Source of the DNA: Balneolaceae bacterium
GTDB lineage: Bacteria; Bacteroidota; Rhodothermia; Balneolales; Balneolaceae
Assembly: GCA_020832415.1 (NCBI GenBank)
Contig: JAFIES010000076.1
Coordinates: 54,468 to 118,467 of the forward strand
Direction of reading: 5' to 3'
Length of the DNA: 64,000 bases
Below are positions 17,836-26,868 of the stretch, piece after piece; position 1 is the stretch's first letter; every line of letters begins with the position of its first letter. The notes under the pieces are model-generated. The model saw only the letters and a list, made by a program, of their open reading frames with translations. It did not search any database and was not told the DNA's origin. The position numbers were made by a program, and so were the translations under genes.

Positions 17836-19848
17836 TCAATAAGTAAAACCGAGATCATCCAGTGCAGACTGAACTTCGGGTGCCTGCATAAAAAGATCCC
17901 ATAACAAACCGGAGCGGTGATTTTCAATCATGATAATTATCGGTCCCTGATCAATGGCAAGATATGAATCGGCCCACCAGCCCTCGGTTGGATTAAAGGC
18001 ATCGTGGAATCCGTATTCACCCCAGAGTTTGTCACCAAGTACATAGTAAAAATGGCGTATTGCCTCCATCGACTCTTCCGGAGTGTAGGGGATGGAAGAG
18101 ATCGCAGCTGTGGGAGTTATGGTGCCGTTGTCCCGGTTTGGTTCGTGAGCCAGGTAACCTTCAAAGTTGTCGCTGGCGGTTAACCCCCAGCTATCGGATG
18201 AATAGCCCACAAAATTATTTGGGTTTACAATGTTGTGCTGCCGGTTTATGAGTGTGTGATTCCGGTTCTGAGTCCAATAATCTGCATAGGTGTCAGATAG
18301 GTTTCGGGGATCAAGCCCAAGAAACGAATAGTGAGCAAAAAAGAGCGGGCCACCATAAGCAAAACCAACCGGTAAATTTATGCCATAGTAACTGTTGTTG
18401 TTTCTGATGGACCCCGATTGCGCCCATCCTTCATGGTACACTTCCGGCTCAATTCCGTGATTTTCTGATGAAGCGGCCAGTATATAGACAATCAAAGCTT
18501 CATTGTAACCGGTTATTGGCATATTCATCTGCCAGCCGTGATTTTCTGACCAGTGCCAGTAAAGTACATTCTCCCCATCGCGTGTATACCAATCCCACTC
18601 AATCGTATCAAGAAGGTGGTTGATGGAGTCGATCAGATCTTGCTCCTGTTCATGATTTGAATCTAAATATTCGCGGACGGTGATGAGTCCCTGTGCCATA
18701 AATGCCGTTTCCACAAGATCTCCGCCATCATCAAACTGGCTGAATGCAATGGTTTTGCCGGTTGAGCCGCTCATCCAGTGGGGCCAGACACCATAAAACC
18801 GGTCTGCATCGGCAAGAAAATTTACAATTCTCTCAATTCGGTTTATCCCTTCGCTGCGGCTGATGAAACCGCGGTGTATGCCAACCAATATGGCTTTTAA
18901 ACCAAAACCACTGCCACCTATTGTTACCAAATCGCCCGATGTGTTTCGTTCTCGTGCCATACCGCTTTGCGGATGTGCAAAATCCCAGAAATAGCCAAAG
19001 GTGGCTCGCTGAATCTTTTCCAGAAGTTCTGTATCTGAAATTTCCGGGAATTTAAATTCAGGGTTTAATCCTGTTTGAAATCGTCCGCTGTACTCATCAA
19101 AAGAAAAGCCGTTATCGAACTCAAGATCACTGCTGATTCGTATTTGGTGGTGGCGATAATAGTCGAGTGGTTCATCTGCTGTGATTGAAATTGTTTTTCC
19201 ATCAGCGGAAAGTTCAAAACTCTTCGAAAATGATGGGGAAATACTTACATAATTCTGATAATCCTGGGTATCCAGATCATCAGAAAACTCAATCTCAAGT
19301 GTCAGATTGTTATAGGTAACATTTCTCAGGATGTTTTCTCCCGGAATATCCTGGTCATTAATTCGAATAGATGTAATCTCTGCGGTTCCGTTTACTGTTC
19401 TGAAATTATAGACAGCTCCCGGGAAATCGGAACCCTCGGCTGATTCTAACTGATCCGTAATTCGAAGTGTGTAGGTTGTAAGATATTCCAGATCATCTGT
19501 GGGTGAAATAGCAATGGTTCTCCCGTTGTTGATCAGATTGATGTTGGCAGCTTGTTCCTCTTCTGTGTCTTCATGCACAATTTGTACACTATTTTGGGCA
19601 GAGGTTTGGCCTACCGGAACAGAAAATTCAATCCGGATAGTGGGGGAAACAGAGATATCATTCGTGGTTTGATCCGAACTGAAGGTAGTTCCTGAAACGG
19701 ATACTGAGATTAGTTGAAATGTTTCGGATGGATCCGGTTCTGTGGTACTATCACTGCAGCCGGCAATAAGTAAGGCTGCAAACAATCCGCAAATAATAAA
19801 TGGATTGAAATAAACTGATATAAAAAATGGTTTTGCGGACTTCATCAT
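17836..19848 (-). CDS. Glycoamylase/GH144-like lipoprotein with Ig-like domains
   Basis: I place the start at the ATG of MMKSAK (19848), because a lipoprotein signal with lipobox LIAG-C follows; the open frame itself extends to 19890. The mature protein has two bacterial Ig-like (Big_5-type) domains over roughly residues 40-260, each with an ISPTDDLEY..YTLRIT-like edge, and then a PF10091 domain to the end. Motifs parallel those of its paralogue at 14503: YFWDFAHPQSGMARER, TIGGSGFGLKAILVG, GVWPHWMSGSTG, PEVYHEGWAQSG, TPTAAISSIPYTPEESM, IDQGPIIIMIENHRSGLLW. GH144 members hydrolyse beta-1,2-glucan internally. The Ig stalk would hold the catalytic domain away from the outer membrane. It follows the LamG gene by about 110 bases. 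Confidence 0.87.
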   Translation of the reverse strand: MMKSAKPFFISVYFNPFIICGLFAALLIAGCSDSTTEPDPSETFQLISVSVSGTTFSSDQTTNDISVSPTIRIEFSVPVGQTSAQNSVQIVHEDTEEEQAANINLINNGRTIAISPTDDLEYLTTYTLRITDQLESAEGSDFPGAVYNFRTVNGTAEITSIRINDQDIPGENILRNVTYNNLTLEIEFSDDLDTQDYQNYVSISPSFSKSFELSADGKTISITADEPLDYYRHHQIRISSDLEFDNGFSFDEYSGRFQTGLNPEFKFPEISDTELLEKIQRATFGYFWDFAHPQSGMARERNTSGDLVTIGGSGFGLKAILVGIHRGFISRSEGINRIERIVNFLADADRFYGVWPHWMSGSTGKTIAFSQFDDGGDLVETAFMAQGLITVREYLDSNHEQEQDLIDSINHLLDTIEWDWYTRDGENVLYWHWSENHGWQMNMPITGYNEALIVYILAASSENHGIEPEVYHEGWAQSGSIRNNNSYYGINLPVGFAYGGPLFFAHYSFLGLDPRNLSDTYADYWTQNRNHTLINRQHNIVNPNNFVGYSSDSWGLTASDNFEGYLAHEPNRDNGTITPTAAISSIPYTPEESMEAIRHFYYVLGDKLWGEYGFHDAFNPTEGWWADSYLAIDQGPIIIMIENHRSGLLWDLFMQAPEVQSALDDLGFTY

Positions 19849-19956
19849 TTGAAAGTAGCTCAATACGGAAAAATAATACCCGGTACACATTGAAAAACAA
19901 ATATGTACCGGGCAGAAGGTATGCTGTTGAGGTTTAAACCTCAGGGATTTGGGAAA

Positions 19957-21225
19957 TTAGTTGTCTGATTCGTACATCAGGCGTATTTCTGCGTCAGAAA
20001 GTACCTGATGATAAATCTTAATGTCGTCAAGCTGACCTTTGAAGTGGTTTGAAGTCGGGAAGTCGTATCCGCCCCAGGGTTCGTTACTCCACAGTTCACC
20101 TGCTCGTGATTGCAAGAATCCGAATGCAAAATCATCAAAAACTTCCGGTGATTGACCACTGAATGTCATCCCTGTTGTATTTCTCTGGATGGACTCTTCA
20201 GGCCACAGATCAAAATCGAAGCTCTTCATCAGGTCGCCGTTGTAGTACATTTTCGCTCTTCTTTCGGCGCCATCATATGTTAGAGTAACATGCAGCCAGT
20301 TATCTTTGAGCAGATTAACCATTTGCTGAGGACTCAGGCTTCTTGCATAGTCCCAGCCTTGCCAGCCGCCACTGTTTCTGTCGGTCGCTTCTGCCGGGAA
20401 CCACATATCTTCTCCAAAGGTAGAACCGTCTGATGTTTCGAACTGAAGTGCGAATTTTGCAGATTCATAGTTTGCGGCAATTTCAAATTGAATTCCAAAG
20501 AAGGCTCCAATACCAAGTACAAAATGTCCGGCAGGGTCTCCGTTCTCGTTCACGTGGCCTTCAGAGTTTGTTTTTACCCAGAAACTAAGTGTGAAGTCGG
20601 AAGTGCTGATCAGGTCGGCTGCATTTGGTACTTCGATAATACTTGTATTCCCGTTGAATATTGCAACCTGTCCGGCTTCCGGATTTCTTGGATCACCATA
20701 AGTGATGTCGATTTCTGCTGAAGCATTGTAATTTCCAACAGCATCTTCTGCATTTCCATCAAGCGGCCAGTGAGCTACCATTCCCGGAGGACTAAAAGTA
20801 CCTTCAGTTTTGAAAGTTCTGGAAGTGTTGGCCAGGGGCTGATCATCTTCATTCAATAGCCCGCTTCTGAGTTCCAGCTGGTATAATGCGCCGGAGCCGA
20901 GATCTTCTTCAGGCTGAATGGTTAGAGTTGGGCCATCCACTGAGATTTGAATTGGCATCTCAGTTTCATCATAATCCTGAATTAATGCAATGTTTGCTTG
21001 TGTAGCAGTTGCAGGATTAATATTCGAGTTAAACGTGATCTCAATGGTTGCGTCCAGAGGTACATTATCCGGCGCTGTAGGTGCATTAAGATCCAAGCCG
21101 CCCACTGTCATCGATTCGATGTTCAGTGTTAACGGTTCGTCACTATCTGTTCCACAAGATTGGAGCATTACGGCCATTAAGGCAACTGCCGTAATAATCA
21201 ACATTGTAATTTTTTTTGATTTCAT
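19957..21225 (-). CDS. LamG-domain lipoprotein, candidate glycan-binding protein
   Basis: A 422-residue lipoprotein (lipobox LQS-C near residue 24). Residues 30-130 resemble a Big_5 Ig-like domain (ATIEITFNSNINPATA, LYQLELRSGLLNEDD). From about 150 to the end is a LamG/concanavalin-like jelly roll (MVAHWPLDGNAEDAVGNYNA, DFTLSFWVKTN, WLHVTLTYDG, QLDDIKIYHQVLSDAEI). It has no obvious catalytic residues. First gene of the minus arm, directly opposite SusC, where surface glycan-binding proteins are often encoded. The role as binding protein is inferred from domain and position. Confidence 0.8.
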   Translation of the reverse strand: MKSKKITMLIITAVALMAVMLQSCGTDSDEPLTLNIESMTVGGLDLNAPTAPDNVPLDATIEITFNSNINPATATQANIALIQDYDETEMPIQISVDGPTLTIQPEEDLGSGALYQLELRSGLLNEDDQPLANTSRTFKTEGTFSPPGMVAHWPLDGNAEDAVGNYNASAEIDITYGDPRNPEAGQVAIFNGNTSIIEVPNAADLISTSDFTLSFWVKTNSEGHVNENGDPAGHFVLGIGAFFGIQFEIAANYESAKFALQFETSDGSTFGEDMWFPAEATDRNSGGWQGWDYARSLSPQQMVNLLKDNWLHVTLTYDGAERRAKMYYNGDLMKSFDFDLWPEESIQRNTTGMTFSGQSPEVFDDFAFGFLQSRAGELWSNEPWGGYDFPTSNHFKGQLDDIKIYHQVLSDAEIRLMYESDN

Positions 21226-21717
21226 AAAGTATGATTTGAAAGGTTTATGGTAGGATTATTTACAGTTTGCTTTGATATCTGCACAGATTGTTCTGTTATT
21301 GTTCTTAAAAAATCTCGCGTGTACGCCACTCAGTTTTGAAGTACGAAACAAAGCCCGGCAAATATCTCAGATCGTTATGGTGCAATAATTAATTACAAAA
21401 TATAAAATAAATGATGCAAAAAATAGTGCAAATATTAAGTTGATTCCATTTCAGGGAATAGAGCGATTTAAAATGAATTTACTGTGAAAATTTTGAAAAT
21501 TAGGTAAAAAATGCAGACAAACTAACTGTTTGCCTTCAAGCGATTTAGAAAAGAGTGTTTTAGATGTCTTTGTACTAAAATGCAAATACTGAAAAATAGA
21601 TTTGCACAAAAATGGCAATTAGTGCAAAAAAATTTATATTTTGCATGAAGCTTGTTTTCCGAAAAAAGATCTTCAGAGAAAAGCTCTATTAGAATTTTAA
21701 AACAGAAGAGGTAAACA
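21226..21717. promoter_or_regulatory. Divergent regulatory region of the glycan locus
   Basis: This 490-base region drives both arms. It is AT-rich and contains a striking set of TGCAAA/TTTGCA motifs: 21381, 21415, 21427, 21581, 21600 (inverted), 21623 and 21651 (inverted). Two form inverted repeats: TGCAAAT (21581) with ATTTGCA (21600), and TTTGCAC (21601) with GTGCAAA (21622). The last lies just before TATATT (21635-21640), a possible -10 element 77 bases ahead of SusC. AAGCGATT (21538-21545) also fits the AAnCGnTT core of LacI-family operators. Binding protein unknown. Confidence 0.55.
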
Positions 21718-24700
21718 ATGAGACAAAGGTTACAGAATTTCAGCTACTTCATTGGTTTCGTTATAACGGCTTCCATACTACTTGGAAGTACTGCCAGCAT
21801 TTTTGCTCAGCATCAGGTTAGCGGAACGATTACGGAGGAAGGCACAGGGGAGCCCTTAATGGGCGTAAATATTGTTATTGAAGGAACCACCATTGGCACA
21901 TCATCGAATATAGATGGTGAGTACCAGTTAAACATACCTTCAGATGATCAGGTTCTTGTATTCTCCTTTATAGGATACGAAACCAAACAAGTTAATGTTG
22001 ATGGCAGATCAGTAATTGATGTGTCCCTTGCAGAAATCTCAATTGTTGGTGAAGATCTTGTGGTTGTTGGGTATGGTACTCAGCGAAGAAGAGATGTAAC
22101 CGGTTCCGTTTCAAGAGTGGATGGAGAGAGAATTACACGAATTGCTACTCAATCAGTAGATCAGGCATTGCAGGGTGTTGCTGCGGGTGTGCAGGTTACG
22201 CCTTCATCGGGTGCGCCCGGGGCCGGGTCAGTTATTCGGATACGTGGTGTTGGAACACTTGGCGATGCATCACCGCTTTTTGTGGTTGATGGAATGACGA
22301 CCGATAATATCAACTATCTGAATCCAAATGATATTGAATCGATTGATATTCTGAAGGATGCTTCGGCAACGGCAATTTATGGTGCCCGTGGAGCCAACGG
22401 AGTTATTCTTATCACTACAAACAGATCGAATCTTGAAAGGCCGGCTGAATTCAGTATAAATTATTACTCAGGTTTTCAGCAGGTAGCACGTACCGTGCCG
22501 GTTACTAATGCACGTGATTATGCAATGCTGGCAAACGAAGTGGCTGCCAACGAAGGCAATTCACCACCGTTTGGAAATCCGGATGCTTTTGGGGAGGGAA
22601 CCAACTGGCAGGATGAAATTTTCAGAACTGCGCCCATCCAGAATTTAAATATTTCGGCATCGGGAGGGACATCCTCTACGGCGTATAATATCAGCGGTAG
22701 TTATTCTTCACAGGAAGGAATTATCAGGGAGAACTTTCTCGATCGATTTTCACTTCGGCTCAATAATGAATATTTCATCACGGATGATTTTCAGGTAGGC
22801 CATAACATAGCCATGGTTTATGAGTCTTATCAAAATGCTCCGGGTGTAGTTGGCGCGGCATACAGGGGCGATCCAACCATTCCGGTATTTACAGAAGATG
22901 GTGATTATTCACCAACCGATGTGAGGGCATCCGTAGGGAATCCCGTTGCGCAGTTCGAATACAACAGCAACAACGAAAACTCCCGTAACCGAATGATGGG
23001 TAACGTCTATCTGAATTACTATTTCCTGGATAATTTCCAGTTCAGAAGTAATTTTGGCCTCGATGCGAATCGTGTAGAAGGAAAAAGTTATACACCTATC
23101 TATTTTGTTTCGCCCATTCAAAATAGCGAACAAACTTCGCTCAATGTCTTTAATAATTTTACAACAAACGTTCTTTGGGAAAATACAATACAGTACCAGG
23201 AACAGCTGGATAACCACCGGTTTGATGTGCTTCTTGGCTATACCGTTGAACAATTCAGAACCGAAAATCTGAGCGGAAGCCGTATAGGAATTGTTGGTGA
23301 TGATCCATCACTTTGGTTCCTAAATGCCGGAGACCAGAGTGAAGGTGTACAAAATTCTAACTCTGCCGGTGAGTGGGGTATGGAATCGTATCTTGGCCGT
23401 GTAAATTACAACTATCGCGACAGATACATGGTTACAGCAACCATTCGGCGCGATGGATCTTCACGCTTTGGTGCAGATAACCGATATGGCTGGTTCCCTT
23501 CATTTGCCCTTGGGTGGATTGTTTCGGATGAATCGTTCATGCCTCAACCCGACTGGCTTACACAGGTTAAACTTCGCGGAAGCTGGGGAGTTACCGGTAA
23601 CGACAAGATTGACTTTTACCCCGGTGTACCTACAGTTTCCGGAAACCTAAATGCAGTTTTTGGGCAAGATCCAAGCCTTAATTTTGGTGCCTTGCCTATC
23701 GGTTTAGCCAATCCGCAGATTCGCTGGGAAGAGACAACACAGCTGAATATTGGCCTGGAGCTTGAACTGTTCGACAGCCGGCTGCGAAGTGAGCTCGAGT
23801 ATTACGATCGCGTAACAGACGGTATTCTGGTTAGAGTGCCAATTCCAAGTTATGTGGGTGCATCACCATCGCCGTTTGTAAATGCGGCAGAAGTGAAAAA
23901 CTATGGCCTTGAGCTGACCGTAAACTGGCAGGATACCCGCGGTGATCTTTTCTACAGTATTGGAATGAATGCTACCACCATAAGTAACGAAGTACTCTCA
24001 TTAGGGCGTGGTAATGAAGATATTTTTGGCGGCGGTGTTGGTGTAGGCGGTATGCTGGCTACCAGAACTGTTGTTGGGAGGCCAATCGGCTCATTCTTTG
24101 GCTACCAGATGGATGGAATTTTCCAGAATCAGGCAGAAGTAGATGCCGGGCCAAGACTTGGAAATGAACGACCCGGTGACATCAGGTTTAAAGATCTCAC
24201 CGGTGACGGACAAATCACCACAGACGACCGAACGTTTATTGGCTCGCCAATACCCGATTATCTGTTCTCTTTCAATTTTGAGATTGGGTACAAAGGTGTT
24301 GATTTGAGTGCTGCACTAACCGGTTCATACGGTAATGATGTGTACAATGCCAAAAAACAGGCGCGGTTTGGAACACCAAACTTTGAAAAATCGGCTCTTA
24401 ACCGCTGGACAGGAGAAGGATCAACAAATTCTTATCCTAGGATTACAAATGGAGGCCATAATTACAATGTCTCTGATTTCTTTGTGGAAGATGGAAGCTT
24501 CCTGAAACTTCAAAGTTTAACACTTGGCTATACATTGAATCCATCGCTGACCAGTGCGCTTGGCATGAGAAACCTCAGGGTTTATGCGAATGGTAACAAT
24601 CTGTTCACAATAACAGGTTACGACGGTTACACACCGGAAATTACAAGCGGCTCGGTAATAGCATCCGGTATTGACGGTGCATTCTATCCTTTTGCCAGAA

Positions 24701-24732
24701 CCATCACATTTGGTGTAAGCGCCACTTTTTAA
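21718..24732 (+). CDS. SusC/RagA-type TonB-linked outer-membrane receptor
   Basis: A 1004-residue SusC-type receptor that imports oligosaccharides across the outer membrane using TonB energy. After a signal peptide ending near SIFAQ come a carboxypeptidase-regulatory-like domain (about 30-115: VSGTITEEGTGEPLMGVNI, SFIGYETKQV), the TonB box region (EDLVVVGYGTQRRRDVTGSV), the plug (SVDQALQGVAAGVQV, GVGTLGDASPLFVVDGM, ILKDASATAIYGARGANGVI) and a beta-barrel ending in an aromatic residue. GAAGAGG lies 7 bases before the ATG. Its stop codon abuts the SusD frame. First gene of the plus arm; the target is probably the glucan cut by the nearby enzymes. Confidence 0.96.
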   Translation: MRQRLQNFSYFIGFVITASILLGSTASIFAQHQVSGTITEEGTGEPLMGVNIVIEGTTIGTSSNIDGEYQLNIPSDDQVLVFSFIGYETKQVNVDGRSVIDVSLAEISIVGEDLVVVGYGTQRRRDVTGSVSRVDGERITRIATQSVDQALQGVAAGVQVTPSSGAPGAGSVIRIRGVGTLGDASPLFVVDGMTTDNINYLNPNDIESIDILKDASATAIYGARGANGVILITTNRSNLERPAEFSINYYSGFQQVARTVPVTNARDYAMLANEVAANEGNSPPFGNPDAFGEGTNWQDEIFRTAPIQNLNISASGGTSSTAYNISGSYSSQEGIIRENFLDRFSLRLNNEYFITDDFQVGHNIAMVYESYQNAPGVVGAAYRGDPTIPVFTEDGDYSPTDVRASVGNPVAQFEYNSNNENSRNRMMGNVYLNYYFLDNFQFRSNFGLDANRVEGKSYTPIYFVSPIQNSEQTSLNVFNNFTTNVLWENTIQYQEQLDNHRFDVLLGYTVEQFRTENLSGSRIGIVGDDPSLWFLNAGDQSEGVQNSNSAGEWGMESYLGRVNYNYRDRYMVTATIRRDGSSRFGADNRYGWFPSFALGWIVSDESFMPQPDWLTQVKLRGSWGVTGNDKIDFYPGVPTVSGNLNAVFGQDPSLNFGALPIGLANPQIRWEETTQLNIGLELELFDSRLRSELEYYDRVTDGILVRVPIPSYVGASPSPFVNAAEVKNYGLELTVNWQDTRGDLFYSIGMNATTISNEVLSLGRGNEDIFGGGVGVGGMLATRTVVGRPIGSFFGYQMDGIFQNQAEVDAGPRLGNERPGDIRFKDLTGDGQITTDDRTFIGSPIPDYLFSFNFEIGYKGVDLSAALTGSYGNDVYNAKKQARFGTPNFEKSALNRWTGEGSTNSYPRITNGGHNYNVSDFFVEDGSFLKLQSLTLGYTLNPSLTSALGMRNLRVYANGNNLFTITGYDGYTPEITSGSVIASGIDGAFYPFARTITFGVSATF

Positions 24733-26628
24733 ATGATGGATAAGCACTCAAAAGAAATTCTAAGACAAAACATAAATATTATGGACAACTCAAAAACATT
24801 TCGTCCCCGCAGGCTGTTACGAACGGCAGGATTGTCTCTTCTGCTTGCTGCGTTTACCGTGGTATCGTGCAGTGATGTTGTAAACAAAACACCACTGGGC
24901 CAGCAAACCAGCGAGAACTTTTTCCAAAATGAGCAACATGCCATTCAGGCTACCAATGCAAGCTATCAAAAGCTGAGAGACTGGAATATTCACGTATTTT
25001 CATTCCTGGGGCTTACAGATATGATATCTGATGATGCAACCAAAGGCAGTACACCTACCGATGCAGCACAACTTCTGGATATTGAAGACCTAACGTTTGA
25101 TGCCGGCAGCGGCGATGTAAATACATGGTGGGAAGGAAACTATCAGGGTATCTACAGAACGAATATTGCCATTAAAAATATTCCCGGAATAGATATGAAC
25201 ACCGGCCTCAGAGAAAGGCTGGTAGGTGAAAACCACTTTCTGAGAGGGTATTACTACTTCAACCTTGTAAGAGGTTTTGGAGCCGTTCCTTTGATAACCT
25301 CACCACTTGCACCCGATGAGTATGACCAGGAGAGAGTACCTGCAGATCAGATTTACGCTCAGGTTATCAGTGATCTTGAATTTGCAGCAGAAGTTCTGCC
25401 TTTCAAATCGGAATATTCTGCGTCGGATTTAGGCCGGGCAACAAAAGGAGCCGCCCATGCACTGCTTGCAAGGGTACATCTCTATTTAGAGAATTACGAT
25501 CAGGCACTGCAATATGCAAATGAGGTAATCAATTCCGGAGAATACGCTCTTTTGGACGACTACTTCACAATTTTTACCCGGCAGGGAGAAAACTCATCTG
25601 AATCGATTTTTGAAGTTCAGGCTACAGAAAGTGAAGAGGGCGGAACCGGTACTCAGTATGGTGAAGTACAAGGTGTTCGCGGGCAGCCAAATTTAGGCTG
25701 GGGTTTTAACAGGCCATCGCGCGATCTGGATGCTGCATACGAAAGCGGAGATCTCAGGCAACAGGCTACAATCCTTTCACCATGGGAAGAGTTACCCGAT
25801 GGTACAGGGCTTACCGTTATCCAGAATGCAACCATGGTTGATGACAGGTATAACAAAAAAGCGTTTGCCCCATCAAACCATGCGGGTGCACGTGGTAACA
25901 GTCCCGTTAATATTCGCAGAATCCGTTATGCTGATGTAATCTTAATTGCAGCTGAAGCAAGCTACAGAACCGGGAATGAAGGTGATGCACGCATGTACGT
26001 GAATATGATTCGCGACCGGGCACGGGTTGGCAACAGCAACACATTGGGAGTAATTCCTGAAAACATGTCGCCGGTTGTGATGAACTCACTGGATCTGAGC
26101 GAAATTAATTCGCAAGTATTTGCACGATTTATCAATGCAAATGGCCCTGCTGATGAAGCCGGAATGGTTCCATTTACACACGATGTTGAAAGCAGCCAAC
26201 CGGTCATTGAAGCGCTTGATGTAATCACATCAGTGAATGGAACAGCAGTAACAAGCCGTTCAGAATTTTTGGCTGCAGTAAATGCGCAAACAGCCGGCTC
26301 ATCCATTCCAGTAGATATTGTTAGAGTTCAGCACACAGGCAATGGCCAAAGCAATGAACAGCTTACATTAACAATTACTGTTGAAGAACTTCTGCCCGAT
26401 ATCACGGCATCAGGGCAACAGCTGCTGGATGCCATCTGGCAGGAACGACGAGTAGAGCTTGCCATGGAGCAGAAACGCTGGTTTGATCTGATCAGGCAGG
26501 GACGCGCTGCCGAAGTGATGCAGGCACTCGGGAAAAACTTTGTAGAAGGGAAACACGAACTGTTCCCAATCCCAACCAATGAGATCGATCTGAGCAACGG
26601 TATGTTGCAGCAGAATCCTGGATGGTAA
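24733..26628 (+). CDS. SusD/RagB lipoprotein with an inserted PDZ-like domain
   Basis: A surface lipoprotein partner of SusC. The start may be 24733 (touching the SusC stop) or the in-frame ATG at 24781, after which a lipobox VVS-C follows at cysteine 46 of the longer form. The SusD helical (TPR-like) core is seen in TSENFFQNEQHAIQA, GENHFLRGYYYFNLVRGFG, ATKGAAHALLARVHLYL, IRRIRYADVILIAAEA, ERRVELAMEQKRWFDLIRQG and the C-terminal LFPIPTNEID. Between IRDRARVGNS (about 426) and LLDAIWQERRVEL (about 563), where other SusD proteins have a short link, there are roughly 120 extra residues that resemble a PDZ domain. The lid-like insertion is unusual and is treated as a separate finding. Length 631 is longer than the usual 480-580. 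Confidence 0.93.
   Translation: MMDKHSKEILRQNINIMDNSKTFRPRRLLRTAGLSLLLAAFTVVSCSDVVNKTPLGQQTSENFFQNEQHAIQATNASYQKLRDWNIHVFSFLGLTDMISDDATKGSTPTDAAQLLDIEDLTFDAGSGDVNTWWEGNYQGIYRTNIAIKNIPGIDMNTGLRERLVGENHFLRGYYYFNLVRGFGAVPLITSPLAPDEYDQERVPADQIYAQVISDLEFAAEVLPFKSEYSASDLGRATKGAAHALLARVHLYLENYDQALQYANEVINSGEYALLDDYFTIFTRQGENSSESIFEVQATESEEGGTGTQYGEVQGVRGQPNLGWGFNRPSRDLDAAYESGDLRQQATILSPWEELPDGTGLTVIQNATMVDDRYNKKAFAPSNHAGARGNSPVNIRRIRYADVILIAAEASYRTGNEGDARMYVNMIRDRARVGNSNTLGVIPENMSPVVMNSLDLSEINSQVFARFINANGPADEAGMVPFTHDVESSQPVIEALDVITSVNGTAVTSRSEFLAAVNAQTAGSSIPVDIVRVQHTGNGQSNEQLTLTITVEELLPDITASGQQLLDAIWQERRVELAMEQKRWFDLIRQGRAAEVMQALGKNFVEGKHELFPIPTNEIDLSNGMLQQNPGW
26095..26397 (+). other. PDZ-like domain within SusD (residues about 455-555)
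   Basis: The translated segment shows the PDZ order: an initial strand QVFARFINANGPADEAGM (carboxylate-loop and GSPAxxAGL equivalent), then ALDVITSVNGTAVTSRSEF (the GDxIxxVNGxxV motif), then SSIPVDIVRV and LTLTITVEE strands. The acidic 'D' and VNG of the motif are conserved. It was recognised by motif only. Confidence 0.7.
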
Positions 26629-26635
26629 ACTTCTT

Positions 26636-26671
26636 AAGAGGGCAGGTTCTGTAAAGGCCTGCCTCTCTTTT
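26636..26671 (+). terminator. Terminator or attenuator after SusD
   Basis: AAGAGGGCAGG (26636-26646) pairs with CCTGCC-CTCTT (26658-26669) with one bulged T and is followed by TTAT. It starts 8 bases after the SusD stop, so SusCD mRNA may end here with partial read-through to GH3. Confidence 0.8.
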
Positions 26672-26758
26672 ATATAGATGCGGGAAAAGTTAACGCAGAA
26701 ATCCGCATACCAGTCAATAGTTTCAATAAACAGATCGTGTTAATACAAGATTGATAAC

Positions 26759-26796
26759 AATCTGGCCGGTAAAGAAAAACCGGGCTTCGCCAGATT
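26759..26796 (+). promoter_or_regulatory. Structured leader hairpin upstream of GH3
   Basis: AATCTGG-CCGG pairs with CCGG and CCAGATT, with a small internal loop GCTTCG on the 3' side. It lies about 70 bases ahead of the GH3 start and has no U-tract. It may stabilise the GH3 transcript or form part of a regulatory leader; no known riboswitch was recognised. Confidence 0.4.
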
Positions 26797-26868
26797 TGTA
26801 CTGATCAGAAAATTGAGAGTGCTCATTTCTCTGAAAATTACGTTTTGAAGATATTTAAAGACAATCAT

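Noticed and set aside
17793..17927. N-terminal extension of the EEP hydrolase
   Set aside because: It overlaps the upstream glycoamylase gene, and the signal peptide begins naturally at the ATG at 17792.
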